Shown piece after piece: positions 1-10,008 of a DNA stretch of 33,575 nucleotides. The notes under the pieces are model-generated. The model was not told the origin of the DNA. It did no database searches and saw nothing but the letters and a program-made list of their open reading frames with translations. Each line of letters opens with the position of its first letter. Within the stretch, counting starts at the first letter, position 1. Origin of the DNA: a virus. Location of the stretch: IMG/VR virus record IMGVR_UViG_3300035187_001625, positions 1-33,575 of that record, one strand, 5' to 3'. A program made the translations under genes and the position numbers.

Positions 1-1016
1 CCGCCTCTGGAAATTGGCAATAATCCCGACCAGCCCATCGTAATGCTTGTTGCTTGCAGTAAAGCTGTTAACGGTGTACCGCCCAATGTAATTGTGACGT
101 TACTATCACTAACAGAAGTTAAGGCAGCGGGCGTATAAGGCGCGCCAAACGATGTCCAACCTAATTGACCAGCACCATTTGTTGTAATGGCTTGACCATT
201 TGTACCGTCAACCTGAGGCCAGCTCAATCCATCTAATACTATACTTCCTACAGTATTAGGTGTAATGACAATGTTCCCTCCAATGTCAGTGGAGCTAATT
301 GTGTTGCCATTAATATTGATATTGTCAACTTGCAACTCAGATAGGTTGTAAAGCTTATCGGTAGAGTCAAGAGAAGCATTTGTGCTTTGCACCCAGTAAG
401 TTCCATCGCTTCTCAAAATCTTATTAGCGGGGCTTGCGGAAGGCAATAGTGTGATGTCAATTTGCAATTGCTGAAAGGTAATCGGGCTTGTACCAATAAC
501 GAAAGGACCTTGTGAGTTTTCTTGAAACACCAAGCCTGCATTAATTAAGCCTTGAGTAATTGCAACAACACCTAAGTAAACAATTTCAGATGACTGATTA
601 TAATCGTCAGCTCTAGTCAAAACCCAGTTAGTTGATGCGCTACCAATATTGCTGACAACGTAGATGCCATTTTGGAATGTGCTTGTCTGGTTTTTGACTA
701 ATACACGGTCGCCTGCAACTAGAGTAATGCCATCTATGGCTAGTACTGCTTGTGCGCCTGCATTGGTGAGTGTTGCACCAACACCTGCTGTGCCGTTACT
801 ATAGGTTGCATTTAACAAAGCAACTGTTGCGACCCTACAGTTTGTGTAAGTAGTAAAGCCTTGAGCATTTAATATGTATTGCAGTACATCTACTAAATAA
901 TATTTAAATGTTGTGCCGTTAACGGATTGCGTTGTATTTAATGGATTGGTTGCTGGGAACTCTACGTCACCATTTGGCAAGCCACCATTAGAGAGCTGAC
1001 TAATTGGAATCGACAT
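1..1016 (-). CDS. Tail fibre protein, N-terminal part (runs off the left end)
   Basis: The frame is open from an ATG at 1016 down to position 1 (338 complete codons) and has no stop inside the window. It begins MSIPISQLSNGG. The middle carries a segment recurrent in phage tail fibres (VLVKNQT...NGIYVV...WVLTRADDYNQ, then GTSPITFQQ), and the last residues read LLPISRGG, the usual start of a GGTG-type fibre linker. The ribosome-binding site is AGGCGG, six bases before the ATG. It is the last gene of the leftward late block, 10 bp after its neighbour. Its C-terminal end is probably the partial gene at 33300-33575. A role in host binding is inferred from family and position. Confidence 0.82.
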   Translation of the reverse strand, partial: MSIPISQLSNGGLPNGDVEFPATNPLNTTQSVNGTTFKYYLVDVLQYILNAQGFTTYTNCRVATVALLNATYSNGTAGVGATLTNAGAQAVLAIDGITLVAGDRVLVKNQTSTFQNGIYVVSNIGSASTNWVLTRADDYNQSSEIVYLGVVAITQGLINAGLVFQENSQGPFVIGTSPITFQQLQIDITLLPSASPANKILRSDGTYWVQSTNASLDSTDKLYNLSELQVDNININGNTISSTDIGGNIVITPNTVGSIVLDGLSWPQVDGTNGQAITTNGAGQLGWTSFGAPYTPAALTSVSDSNVTITLGGTPLTALLQATSITMGWSGLLPISRG

Positions 1017-1026
1017 GTCTCACCGC

Positions 1027-1395
1027 CTAATTTTGGTAGTTTTGTATCACTTGGAATTGCACTGATACTAAAGCGCCACCTGTGTCATTAGTAATTAAAC
1101 TTATTGTATCACCCGCTTTTACCTGCAAAGCCGGAGGATTCAAAACTGACGCAGAAGAACCAAAAGCACCAGCAGGCACAGCAGCGGTTCCTGTTGTGCT
1201 AACAAACACGTTTTTTCCGGACTGGTAACTAAATATTGCAATCCATTTAGGATAATTGTCAGGCACGGTTATGCTTTGTGCTACAGTTGCAGCTAATAAG
1301 CCGTTCTGGATGTCGGCGCTTGGTTGTATGCCGTAACCATTTATACCTGTGACACTTCCGTTGATATCTCGTATAACGTTGTATTTTGTAGACAT
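1027..1395 (-). CDS. Small virion/tail-associated protein, function unknown
   Basis: This 122-residue protein begins MSTKYNVIRDINGSV and is rich in Ser, Thr, Ala, Val and Gly, with alternating hydrophobic strands that suggest an all-beta fold. No signal peptide or membrane segment is visible. It lies between the large tail protein gene (9 bp away) and the N-terminal fibre gene (10 bp away), so it is almost certainly part of the tail region of the late operon. I do not recognise a family. A fibre-associated or small receptor-binding protein is a reasonable guess from position only. Confidence 0.7.
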   Translation of the reverse strand: MSTKYNVIRDINGSVTGINGYGIQPSADIQNGLLAATVAQSITVPDNYPKWIAIFSYQSGKNVFVSTTGTAAVPAGAFGSSASVLNPPALQVKAGDTISLITNDTGGALVSVQFQVIQNYQN

Positions 1396-1404
1396 GTTGA
1401 TTCC

Positions 1405-3555
1405 TTAATTTTGTATACCTAAACGTGCGTCAGCCAACCATTGAAAAGTCATTTGACTATTACCTACAAGCCCTACACTATTCCATGTAAACCAAAAGCC
1501 ACCAGCTGATGAGGTTATTGACTGCATATTTCTATCTGTACCAGCACTATCGGTTAAACATGCTGGAGTTGCATTAGCTGTTGAATAAATCCTTAGATTT
1601 TCAGTTGCATTGCCATTGGTAGCAAAAGGTATTTTTCTTTTGGGTGTCTTGTAAAATACCGTTGTTCCAGGGCAAGACGCTGTATTAAATCCGTTTGGAA
1701 ATATAAAACAACTTGCGCCAATGGTTGTTACGCTAGGCTGAACCCCTAAGCTGTAACTTTTTTCATAAAACTGTTGCAATCCTAACAAATTCTCGCCAAA
1801 ACTTGTTGCTGCGGGGCTTGTTGGTATGTAGCCAGCGTTCAACGTGCAATACTCAAAGGTGCATGTTGTTCCAGCGGTTAACTTACTAACGCTTATTACA
1901 ATCGCACAATATTTAGCTGTAGTACTTGGGGTGGTATTAGCTTCCTGCCAGCCAGAAAAATTATAAGTTGGAACATTTGCAGTTTTTAAATTAGCAGTAG
2001 CTGCGCCTAGGTTTCCTCGCGGTAATTCAGTCCAGTTGCCATGAACACCACCGCCACCAACTGTTGCAACACCTGTTGTATTGTTAACGGCGCTAACAAG
2101 GCTATAAAAATTTGAACTCTTCAGGTCAGGTAAAGTTGCATCCGCCGTCCAATAAATACTTACGTTTGCTATTACATCGGTAGCAGATGCCGCAGCGCCC
2201 CCGGCTTTTAATTGCACGCACAACGGAGTACTTAAAATTGTTTGCGCCCTTGCGCCTTCAAAATACTTGATAATTGCAAAACTAGTGTCTGCTGCATTAT
2301 TTACAATCATTCCAGATGACCCAAAAGTACACGCAAATGCACTATTTACATTTTGAAACACAATTGTTTCATCTGCAACATAACGTGATAATCCAGGCGT
2401 ATTTGAAACTGCTGCGACCGTTGTTCCTAATTCTTGGCAAGGATTTATAGGCCAATTCCAACCCAAGGTGTAACTAGGAATAGGTTTGTACTCTAGTTGC
2501 GGCTTGTAATACCAAAACTTTGCGTTTGTTTGCTGGGCATTGGTTTCTTGTACGTTTGTAACTAAAGATGATGCGTTTTGAACCGTGCATCCAAACACGC
2601 TGGTTAATTGCATAATTACACCAGATGGCACAGTCATAACCATGTCTACAAAACCAGTTGCGGGCGGGTTCGTATTGGTCACGTCAATCAATACTGGCGC
2701 GTTACTCACACCGGCAAGCAAAGAAAATTTATTATTGTTTAGGGTTAGTCCATTTAACACTTGTCTAGAGTTAGATGTGCTTGTGATGTAATCAATCGTA
2801 ACCGTAACAGATTGCGTGCTGTTACATTTTGCTAACACAGCAACGCTTAGGTAGTTGTTTTCAAAAACCCTTGGTGAATAGGCTAATCTTTGCGTAAGTT
2901 TAATTGGCGCCACACCTGCCGCGCTTTCAATCTGCAAAGCATAACTAGGGTTAGTGGTTTCACTGGTGGTTAACTCTAGCTGACTTAACTTAAGGCTACC
3001 TGAGCCAGCGTAAGACAATGACCAGCCGGGTGCTACGTCGATACTGCCATTGCCGCTAACATTAATCTCGTGGTAAGTTTGCCCAACATCATTTATAAAG
3101 TTAACTGTAGAAAACTGCGGGTTGCTAAATAAATTGTATGATGATTCAAAAACATCAGTAGGCGAGGAACCTTGTGTTAAACTAGGCGGCCAACCTTGCC
3201 TTGTAAATTGCAACACAGAGCCTTGTATATTTGGGTCACCACTCCATACTCTGATGAAATAATATTCGATGTTTCCTTGGGCGTCATAAGGGTAAAGGAA
3301 AGGTATTATGTCATCGCCAGTATCGTCTATAAACGTGCCAACGCTTGATAAAACTAACGTTGAACCAAGGTTGGTGTAGTCCCAAGTATTGTTTACGAGG
3401 GATTGTTTAAATACGTCTTTAGGCACTGTAAATGCTGGGTCGCTAAAGAACTGAACATAGCCTCCAGCCAACGGAAAGCCAGTGTCTTTATTAACAAAGT
3501 ACTCTTGCAATGGAAAGCATGCAATGTACAAAGAATTGGGTGCTGGTGTCGCCAT
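1405..3555 (-). CDS. Large tail fibre/tailspike-like protein
   Basis: This 716-residue protein begins MATPAPNSLYIACFPLQ. Its first 130 or so residues (PLAGGYVQFFSDPAFTVP, then IEYYFIRVWSGDP) resemble an N-terminal virion-attachment region seen in tail proteins of other podoviruses. The rest is Ser/Thr/Asn-rich and beta-prone, as expected for a trimeric fibre or spike. I see no catalytic motif for a depolymerase. The ribosome-binding site is AAAGGA, six bases before the ATG. It follows the ejection-protein genes, the usual place for tail adhesins in P22-like phages. Adhesin function is inferred; the enzymatic state is unknown. Confidence 0.75.
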   Translation of the reverse strand: MATPAPNSLYIACFPLQEYFVNKDTGFPLAGGYVQFFSDPAFTVPKDVFKQSLVNNTWDYTNLGSTLVLSSVGTFIDDTGDDIIPFLYPYDAQGNIEYYFIRVWSGDPNIQGSVLQFTRQGWPPSLTQGSSPTDVFESSYNLFSNPQFSTVNFINDVGQTYHEINVSGNGSIDVAPGWSLSYAGSGSLKLSQLELTTSETTNPSYALQIESAAGVAPIKLTQRLAYSPRVFENNYLSVAVLAKCNSTQSVTVTIDYITSTSNSRQVLNGLTLNNNKFSLLAGVSNAPVLIDVTNTNPPATGFVDMVMTVPSGVIMQLTSVFGCTVQNASSLVTNVQETNAQQTNAKFWYYKPQLEYKPIPSYTLGWNWPINPCQELGTTVAAVSNTPGLSRYVADETIVFQNVNSAFACTFGSSGMIVNNAADTSFAIIKYFEGARAQTILSTPLCVQLKAGGAAASATDVIANVSIYWTADATLPDLKSSNFYSLVSAVNNTTGVATVGGGGVHGNWTELPRGNLGAATANLKTANVPTYNFSGWQEANTTPSTTAKYCAIVISVSKLTAGTTCTFEYCTLNAGYIPTSPAATSFGENLLGLQQFYEKSYSLGVQPSVTTIGASCFIFPNGFNTASCPGTTVFYKTPKRKIPFATNGNATENLRIYSTANATPACLTDSAGTDRNMQSITSSAGGFWFTWNSVGLVGNSQMTFQWLADARLGIQN

Positions 3556-3610
3556 ATTAAGTCCTTTTTTTTCTTTAAAACATTATGCTATTAGTTCGTT
3601 AGCAATACAA

Positions 3611-5200
3611 TTATTTGCTACCAATTTTGAAAGCCTCGCCCCCTATCAGGCCACCCAATCCAGTTGCAGCAGCTCCAAGAGTGACATTTTTTAATTTAGT
3701 AGCTTGGGATACTTTTTTCTCTAATTTTGGCTTGTTTTTTAATGCTTCTTTATAATTTTTTGTTCTTTGGGCTAGGTCTTTTTCAGCTTGCAAATAAGGC
3801 TCTAAGATTTCATCTCTAGCTACCAAACCTTCGCTTGTCTTAGCATGCTGCCCAATTGCTGCTTTTCTTAACTCGGGATTGCTTTTTACTAAATCCCTAA
3901 AAATTTTTTTACCTGCTGTAAGCCCTGTAATTTCTTTTAAAAAATTACTTGGAGATTTGCCTTCTTTTAGCATATTCCAATATATACTTGTTTTATAAAT
4001 TGGCGCATATTCGTCAGCATATTTTTTATTTATTTTTTTGATGTTTTCCAAAGATTCACCATACCCAGCATCTTTAATTACATCACCTAGTTCATTTGCC
4101 ATTTTGTTGTATTTTTGAGAGGCGACTTCATAAATAGCCCTTTCATCCGGGGTTAAATCAACGCCCTTTGCTCTCGCTTTTCCCATGGCTCTTTGGGCTA
4201 ATCTAGTTAATGAACGATAATTATCAAACAATGTATTAGCTTTTCGAACATCGGGAATAATTTGCCTGTTTACTTTGTATGCCTGCTCTTCAGGCTCCAT
4301 CCCAACACCAAATAATTCCGAAAAAGTTGGTTCTTTTTGCATTTGTTCGATAATATTACTAGCCTGCTCTTGATGTGTTGGCATAGTTATTTCTTTATCT
4401 TGATTTAAAGACTTAAATTCTTGGTATTCTTTTCCTAATGATGCCTGCTTTTCAGTCAGTTTTTCATTGGCTAATTTAAAAATATTTTCTTCGTGTGTTA
4501 AAGTCCTGCCTTCCTCTGGCGCAAATTTGTTTGGTAATAATTCATTTGTTAAGTTTTGCTCCGCATTTGCAATATTTTGCAATTCCTGTTGATATGCGGG
4601 CAGATTTTTAACTGATGCGTAGCCTTCTTTAGCGCCTTTAATGATTGGCTTGACTATTTGTTTTCCTGCGCTTAGCCCCGCTTTCAAGGCCGGCCCTATT
4701 ACTTCTGGCAATGCTGCCCCGCCGTATCCTTCAGATATCGACTCCGGGGTGCTTTTGCCTTGTAATTTATAGTATAAAGCAGGAAGAGTTCCTCTATTAA
4801 TTATGTTGGCCAAGGCTCCCGCGCCTTTCGCTAAACGCAAAGCGGGCAACGCAAAAGGAAGCACGTTTTCAGTGGCTCCAGTTACAAACTTTTCATAACC
4901 AGTTGGCTCTGTAGTCACGCCTAACGCTTGGCGTATTTTCCATGGCTCAGCTTCTTTAGAAATTAATCCTGTTGTTTTGCCAATGTTTTGTATAACATTT
5001 CCCAATCCCTGAGCTTCCGCGGATACCGCTCTTTGCCAAAGCGGTTTTAATTGTTCCTTAGGAACGCCCTGGCCGCCCAATTGCTTATATTGCGCAATAA
5101 GTTGTTTATCAGGCAGTCCAGATAAATTTTTCTGCCTTTCAAGAAGCTTATTTCTTGCAGCAATCAATTCTTCATCTGACATTTCATTGGGATTTCTCAT
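3611..5200 (-). CDS. Putative ejection (internal virion) protein
   Basis: This 529-residue protein starts MRNPNEMSDEELIAARNKL. It is Lys/Glu/Ala/Gln-rich with long helical, coiled-coil-prone stretches between about 190 and 430 and again from 460 to 500. It ends in a glycine/alanine hydrophobic segment (AAATGLGGLIGG) that could insert in or cross a membrane. It is third in a row of three genes (232, 698 and 529 residues) lying between the gp10-like gene and the fibre genes, where P22 and relatives carry the proteins ejected ahead of the DNA. No lysozyme motif is evident. The role rests on order and composition, not on a recognised domain. Confidence 0.6.
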   Translation of the reverse strand: MRNPNEMSDEELIAARNKLLERQKNLSGLPDKQLIAQYKQLGGQGVPKEQLKPLWQRAVSAEAQGLGNVIQNIGKTTGLISKEAEPWKIRQALGVTTEPTGYEKFVTGATENVLPFALPALRLAKGAGALANIINRGTLPALYYKLQGKSTPESISEGYGGAALPEVIGPALKAGLSAGKQIVKPIIKGAKEGYASVKNLPAYQQELQNIANAEQNLTNELLPNKFAPEEGRTLTHEENIFKLANEKLTEKQASLGKEYQEFKSLNQDKEITMPTHQEQASNIIEQMQKEPTFSELFGVGMEPEEQAYKVNRQIIPDVRKANTLFDNYRSLTRLAQRAMGKARAKGVDLTPDERAIYEVASQKYNKMANELGDVIKDAGYGESLENIKKINKKYADEYAPIYKTSIYWNMLKEGKSPSNFLKEITGLTAGKKIFRDLVKSNPELRKAAIGQHAKTSEGLVARDEILEPYLQAEKDLAQRTKNYKEALKNKPKLEKKVSQATKLKNVTLGAAATGLGGLIGGEAFKIGSK

Positions 5201-5210
5201 AACTTAATCC

Positions 5211-7307
5211 TTAAAGTATTCCGCGTTTGCGCATCTCTGTTTCAAGCGAATTTAATTCATCTGATACTTTGGTCGCTTTAGCAGAATCAATTTTATTTTT
5301 AAAATTAGCGTTATCGGCAAAAACAAAAAAACCTCTCAAAATATCTGTTTCTTGTTTTAATGTATTAACAAAAGACAAGTAATTTTGTTTTGCTGTATCT
5401 GGTGACGCGCTCCAAGATGTAGGATTGGTTAACAGCTTAAGTTGTTTTGTTTCTGTTGGCTGTATGCTTGCTCCATAAAACATCCTAACTTGTTTTGCTA
5501 ATAATTCAGCCTGTTTTGCGGCATTAGAATATCTTTGATATTCTGAAGAATCTAAACTGAGCCCGCTTTTAAGTTGCTCTGTAGTCAATGCGCCTTTGCC
5601 AAAAATGCCACTATATTTTACCAAGTCATCGACGTTTAGATTATTAATTGTTTGGTCAATTTGTCTTGCAGCAACAAGCTTGGCTCTTTGGCTTGGGTCT
5701 GTGGCAACCTTGTTGATGTCGCCTTGAATTGTTTTGATTGCTATCTGCTGGTCTTCTGGTGTGGCAAATTTAGTTTTTGTACCCGGAACATATCCAGCCT
5801 GAGCATCATAATAATCAGAAAGAGCTAATCCGACCTTACCCAACCCTTTTCTTTTTTGTATTTCTAAAGACTGCCTGCGCAAGTCATTAGTTTCTTTTTG
5901 TGCCTCTAATTTGCCTTTGCCAATCTCTAATTTTTGTTTTTGTACGTCTCTTGCTAATTGTTCATTTTCTGACATTACTTTGGCTTGCTCATCAAAATCT
6001 TTAACTTCTTGGCTATCTTTTCCGTATGTTTCAACTAAATTATTTCTAAAAACACTTCTACCTGCTGGTGTATTTAAAACAGCGGCTGTAATTTTTGTTG
6101 GCATACCGCCGCTTGGCAACGTGCCAGGCAATTGCTGCATTGTTGTCTTAGTCGCGCCACTTGGTAATGTTTCGGTGGTGATAACGCGATTGCGTGGAAA
6201 ATCATTAAACTGCTTAACACCAATATTTGGGAACTGCTGTTTTAGCTCTTGTCTAAAATCAGGACGTTCTAAATACAGTTTATCTTCTGCCGCATAAACA
6301 GGATTGGCTCCGGCTGCGTTATATCCGGCTTGTTGTAACTGTTGAGCATAGGGCTGCGGCTGTTGTGGCTGCTCCATGGCAGGCTGTGCAACTGGCATCT
6401 CCATGACTGGCTCTTCAGGTCTTTGTAAATACGATGGTGCCTCTTGTGCTAATTGCATGGCTTGTGTAATTGGAGCTTGGCCTTCTGACGGCATTTGCGC
6501 CCCTAAACTAGCAGTAACCTCTGGGCTAAGTGCTCCAAATAACGCGTCATAGGCTTGTCTTTGCACCGGAGCCTGTAAAGAAGTTAAGCTGCCGCCTGGA
6601 AGAGAGGCTTCTTGTAACTTACGCGCAATTTCTTGTTGAGTTAATTTGTTTGATAATTCAAATGGCGTATACCTTAATCCTATGTTTGGTTGCTGCATTG
6701 GTGTATAAGCAGCCTGTCCTAAAGCTTCAGCATAGGAAGGAGCTTGTTGTTGTGGTGCCATGCTTGATAAGTAATCTGGCATTTCTGCGCCCAACAAAGA
6801 TTGCGACAAGCTTTCCATTGGTTGTTCAGGGTGAGCTTGTGCGGTCGCTTGTGCTGCTAATTGCTGCGCTTGTTGTGTAGGTAAGCCCTGATTACGATAT
6901 TCTTCAAGCAATTTATCATAAGTTCTTTGACGGTCTATTTGACGCTTTAACTGGTCATTTACCATGCGTTGATGCGCCTGCGACAATCCAGCGCCAGATA
7001 ATTGTGAGCGCATTAACTCAGGATAGAATTTATTAACCATGCCTTGATGTTGCAAATTAGCTAATGCTTGGTCGTAAGATGTCTTTGCCATGGGTTCAGC
7101 ATACTTTTCTTGTACGCCTAGTATTTTGTTTCTTAGCTGATTAGACAATAACTGTTGCGCTAACTGTCTAGGATAGCCTTGTACGTTTTCAAGATTACTG
7201 CGAAACCCTTGCATCATAGCTTGACCCAAATCAGGTACGGCTCCCGCTTCTTCGGCGGTGCCTCTAATTTGGCTTGGTATGCCTGGTAAATTAAATCCTA
7301 TTGCCAT
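5211..7307 (-). CDS. Putative ejection (internal virion) protein, Gln-rich
   Basis: This 698-residue protein starts MAIGFNLPGIPSQIRG. It has extreme glutamine content in the first half, including Pro/Gln-rich linkers around 290-330, and a helical, charged second half. P22 gp16/gp20-type DNA-transfer proteins are similarly long, helical and Gln/Ala-rich. Its start overlaps the stop of the upstream gene by one base (TAATG), which suggests translational coupling. There is no signal peptide. It probably enters the cell envelope with the genome; this is inferred from the composition and the position between the gp10-like and fibre genes. Confidence 0.62.
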   Translation of the reverse strand: MAIGFNLPGIPSQIRGTAEEAGAVPDLGQAMMQGFRSNLENVQGYPRQLAQQLLSNQLRNKILGVQEKYAEPMAKTSYDQALANLQHQGMVNKFYPELMRSQLSGAGLSQAHQRMVNDQLKRQIDRQRTYDKLLEEYRNQGLPTQQAQQLAAQATAQAHPEQPMESLSQSLLGAEMPDYLSSMAPQQQAPSYAEALGQAAYTPMQQPNIGLRYTPFELSNKLTQQEIARKLQEASLPGGSLTSLQAPVQRQAYDALFGALSPEVTASLGAQMPSEGQAPITQAMQLAQEAPSYLQRPEEPVMEMPVAQPAMEQPQQPQPYAQQLQQAGYNAAGANPVYAAEDKLYLERPDFRQELKQQFPNIGVKQFNDFPRNRVITTETLPSGATKTTMQQLPGTLPSGGMPTKITAAVLNTPAGRSVFRNNLVETYGKDSQEVKDFDEQAKVMSENEQLARDVQKQKLEIGKGKLEAQKETNDLRRQSLEIQKRKGLGKVGLALSDYYDAQAGYVPGTKTKFATPEDQQIAIKTIQGDINKVATDPSQRAKLVAARQIDQTINNLNVDDLVKYSGIFGKGALTTEQLKSGLSLDSSEYQRYSNAAKQAELLAKQVRMFYGASIQPTETKQLKLLTNPTSWSASPDTAKQNYLSFVNTLKQETDILRGFFVFADNANFKNKIDSAKATKVSDELNSLETEMRKRGIL

Positions 7308-8005
7308 TATTTACCCCCCATGATTGAACCAAAAAGACTTCCTAAAGGATTAGCAAACAAAGTGCCTAAGCCGCCAAATAGCTGACCTATGCCTTGACCG
7401 CGTTGTTGATTACGCATGGCTTTTTCCATGGCTGCATATTGACCCTGCTGTCCTAGCAAGCTTCCAAGCATGTTGCCATAACCTGTGCTTGCATCATAAC
7501 CCATCTGGTTGATGCCACTCATGCCTTGTAAGCCAGTGCCATACAAACCCATCATGCGACCCATGTAATCACCAAAATCTTTTTGGCTCAAGGTTCCTGC
7601 AACGTCTGCTGCCTGTAATTGTGCCTGTGGCGTTCCAGTCATGCCGCCCGCTGCGGCTTGGTTACCTGCTGCGCCCAAAGCTTGTTTGAGTGCGGATTGG
7701 AAGCCGGGGCTTTGTTGATAACCACCAGCTAACCTATTGTAAACATCACCTGTCGAGCCGGTTAGTTGTCCGTATTGGCCCATGAGCTGACCTAAAGCGT
7801 TTTGTCCTGCGCCCATGTAAGGTTGATAGTAGGGTTGCATTGCTCCAGGTATTTGATTCAAATATTTGTTGGCTTCTTTTGATATACCGGGACCGCCACC
7901 AAATAAATTATACAGCCCACCACCAATACCGGCGGCACCTGCTCCCATGCCGAACATGTTTAATAATTTGGTTAATGCTTCGTTAGACATTTGATTCTGT
8001 GCCAT
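7307..8005 (-). CDS. Glycine-rich ejection-type virion protein
   Basis: This 232-residue protein has an N-terminal Gly/Ala hydrophobic segment (MFGMGAGAAGIGGGLYNLFGGG, roughly residues 18-39). It then has Gly/Gln/Met/Tyr-rich repeats (QGMSGINQMGYDASTGYG) and a second Gly-rich hydrophobic end (GQLFGGLGTLFANPLGSLFG). This layout is typical of small podovirus internal proteins thought to help form the DNA-translocation channel (T7 gp14-like or P22 gp7-like roles). It overlaps the next gene by one base, which links it to the larger ejection proteins. The assignment is by character and order. Confidence 0.6.
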   Translation of the reverse strand: MAQNQMSNEALTKLLNMFGMGAGAAGIGGGLYNLFGGGPGISKEANKYLNQIPGAMQPYYQPYMGAGQNALGQLMGQYGQLTGSTGDVYNRLAGGYQQSPGFQSALKQALGAAGNQAAAGGMTGTPQAQLQAADVAGTLSQKDFGDYMGRMMGLYGTGLQGMSGINQMGYDASTGYGNMLGSLLGQQGQYAAMEKAMRNQQRGQGIGQLFGGLGTLFANPLGSLFGSIMGGK

Positions 8006-8014
8006 GATATTTCC

Positions 8015-8344
8015 TTAAGGTGTGTAAGGCAGTACTTTAAATTGTGGTACGCCGCCAATATTAATTGCAACTTTAACTTGATTAACAGTTGTGTCATAAA
8101 CCATCGTACCATAAGCGCATGTATTTCTACCCTGTATATCAACATTGTTTTGTATTGCATTTATTTCAGCTGTTGTAAGGGAGGGCAAAACAACTCCTTC
8201 GTTGCCAAATAATCTTTGTAAATTGGTTATTAACACTTGACGGAAAGTGGATTCATCATCAGTAGGGTAGCCTTTCTCGTCTACCATCTCACCCATGTGT
8301 AGATTAGGTATTCTTGTTACATTTCTATCGCTAACAGTAGTCAT
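8015..8344 (-). CDS. Conserved-looking small virion protein, function unknown
   Basis: This 109-residue protein begins MTTVSDRNVTRIPNLHMGE. A middle part (STFRQVLITNLQRLFGNEG, then VVLPSLTTAEINAIQ) is followed by a beta-rich C-terminus (TMVYDTTVNQVKVAINIGG) that resembles the short 'generates a value from a template' ends of tail-related proteins. Its ATG overlaps the stop of the gp10-like gene (ATGA), so the two are probably made in fixed proportion. Position suggests a tail hub, needle or head-completion part. I do not recognise the family. Confidence 0.6.
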   Translation of the reverse strand: MTTVSDRNVTRIPNLHMGEMVDEKGYPTDDESTFRQVLITNLQRLFGNEGVVLPSLTTAEINAIQNNVDIQGRNTCAYGTMVYDTTVNQVKVAINIGGVPQFKVLPYTP

Positions 8345-9972
8345 TGATATATCTCCAATACACCATCAGTGCAAACAAAACGCCCAAAGCCACTAAATCG
8401 AAGTTGAAACGTTGCATCATTTACTATACCCAACCTTTGGTAAATAAACCGCGACTTTCTGTGTCCGGTAGGATTCATGTTCAAACGCCATCTAGAGCCA
8501 AAGGACTCGCCACCATCTCTAGAGATGCTTAAGTCAACAGCTTCAGAATAATTTACAACACTAGTTGTCTGGGAGAATGTGGCTTCTATACCAATACCTA
8601 CGCCTAATTCTGTTGTTATATCAACATAGGCTTCTGTTGCAATAATTTGACTCTGTGACGGTGTTTGTACAGGTATTATGGTCTTAATATTCTTTTGGCC
8701 ATTTTCGATAGTAAAGCCTAAACTTTTAGCAATAAAATAACGCTGCGTTGGTAATCTAACCGGAGGTGTTATCCGAATCCGAGGTATTTCTTTGGGCCCG
8801 CGAACTGTGTAATTAGCATCAGTATATTGTGTTCCAAAACGGTACACATCCCCGCCTTTTAGTGATACAAAGTAATAATCGTTGTTAAAAAATACCACCT
8901 GTCTTGCTATGTGATAATTTAAGTTTTCATCGGAAACATTAAAAAACAATCCGGTATTAAAATCGTAAGCATAGCTAATATTGTCATCAATAAAAGTAAA
9001 CTGATAAATCATGTGACCATCTTGTCTAAACAAAAACCCAGTACAGCTTGAGGGGTTTGTTAGATTAGACAAAACATAATCAATGCCATCCGTTGAAATC
9101 ATTTTAGTTTGGCTGCCTGTAGCATACATGATAACTGGACCAGACTGCTCATTAACTGCAAGCCAAACAATTAGATTATCAAGCTCCGCAACACTGGATG
9201 CATTTAAACAACCATAGTCAACGTTATACGTGGTACCTCTCTGATAAGGGAATAATGCTGCGCCAACATCCTGCCAACTTTCAGTAACGTTCGTGCCCAT
9301 CACAAGTAAGTTATTACCACCGCCTGGAACTGGAACCGCTGCTTGCATCCGTGTTGGTTTAGTTTGAATTGAACCAACTAACTCCGGATTAGATGCGCCT
9401 TTGGGCCAGCTAAAAGCATTATTAAAGCCAGACAAAATCCAGTAGTTAGTATTTTGACAAGCTAAAAGAAATCTTCCGTTTTGAAATGCAATGTACCCAG
9501 GGTTGCTGTAAGTTGTGTAATCGTAGTCGTTAGCTCCCAAGCCATTTGGTATTTTTGTTATTGGGCCGTCAGTACTCCAATTGTAAACATAGATGTATGC
9601 TCCATCCGTCACACAGATTTGTGCGTTGTTGTTTTCAGCAATATAAACATCGCCTTCAAAAGTATCCAGTGTTCCTCTAGCAAATGATTCTAATTGGCCT
9701 GTAACTGGGTTGCTGCTTATTTTGTAAAAAGCGTTCCCGATAACCGCTACCATTAGCTGGCCATTGAAAGTCGTGTAAATACCTCTACCCACTTTTTCGC
9801 TATTCAGCTCCAAAGCAGTGGTGTAGCCTGCGTATGGCACTAAAAAGTCATCACTTACAATAAAATTCCAGGTTTGTTCTTGGGATATTTTTGGGTAACG
9901 TCCAAAGTTAGAGCCACCAACAATTTTTAGCGGAACTTCTTGTACTTGTTGTACTGCATTTGGTGCAGGCAT
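8341..9972 (-). CDS. P22 gp10-like packaged-DNA stabilisation / tail hub protein
   Basis: This protein has about 543 residues from the ATG at 9972; a longer frame starts at a GTG at 9978, but GGGG sits six bases before the ATG. The overall layout fits P22 gp10 (about 470 residues): an N-terminal NFIVSDDFLVPYAGYTTAL segment, a beta-propeller-like body (VYIAENNNAQICVTDGAYIYVYNW, TNYWILSGF) and an end reading DLSISRDGGESFG...RLGIVNDATFQLRFSG. That end corresponds to the gp10 C-terminal region with the arrangement 'S.DG..+G ... R.G....FQLR'. It closes the connector beneath the gp4-like adaptor. It follows gp4-like directly, as in P22. Confidence 0.8.
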   Translation of the reverse strand: MPAPNAVQQVQEVPLKIVGGSNFGRYPKISQEQTWNFIVSDDFLVPYAGYTTALELNSEKVGRGIYTTFNGQLMVAVIGNAFYKISSNPVTGQLESFARGTLDTFEGDVYIAENNNAQICVTDGAYIYVYNWSTDGPITKIPNGLGANDYDYTTYSNPGYIAFQNGRFLLACQNTNYWILSGFNNAFSWPKGASNPELVGSIQTKPTRMQAAVPVPGGGNNLLVMGTNVTESWQDVGAALFPYQRGTTYNVDYGCLNASSVAELDNLIVWLAVNEQSGPVIMYATGSQTKMISTDGIDYVLSNLTNPSSCTGFLFRQDGHMIYQFTFIDDNISYAYDFNTGLFFNVSDENLNYHIARQVVFFNNDYYFVSLKGGDVYRFGTQYTDANYTVRGPKEIPRIRITPPVRLPTQRYFIAKSLGFTIENGQKNIKTIIPVQTPSQSQIIATEAYVDITTELGVGIGIEATFSQTTSVVNYSEAVDLSISRDGGESFGSRWRLNMNPTGHRKSRFIYQRLGIVNDATFQLRFSGFGRFVCTDGVLEIYQ

Positions 9973-10008
9973 AAACACCCCATATAGTTCAATAAACTAA
10001 CAAAATAA

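Noticed and set aside
5911-6880. Plus-strand frames opposite the large ejection-protein gene
   Set aside because: They lie wholly inside a well-supported long gene on the other strand, have no ribosome-binding site and no operon context.
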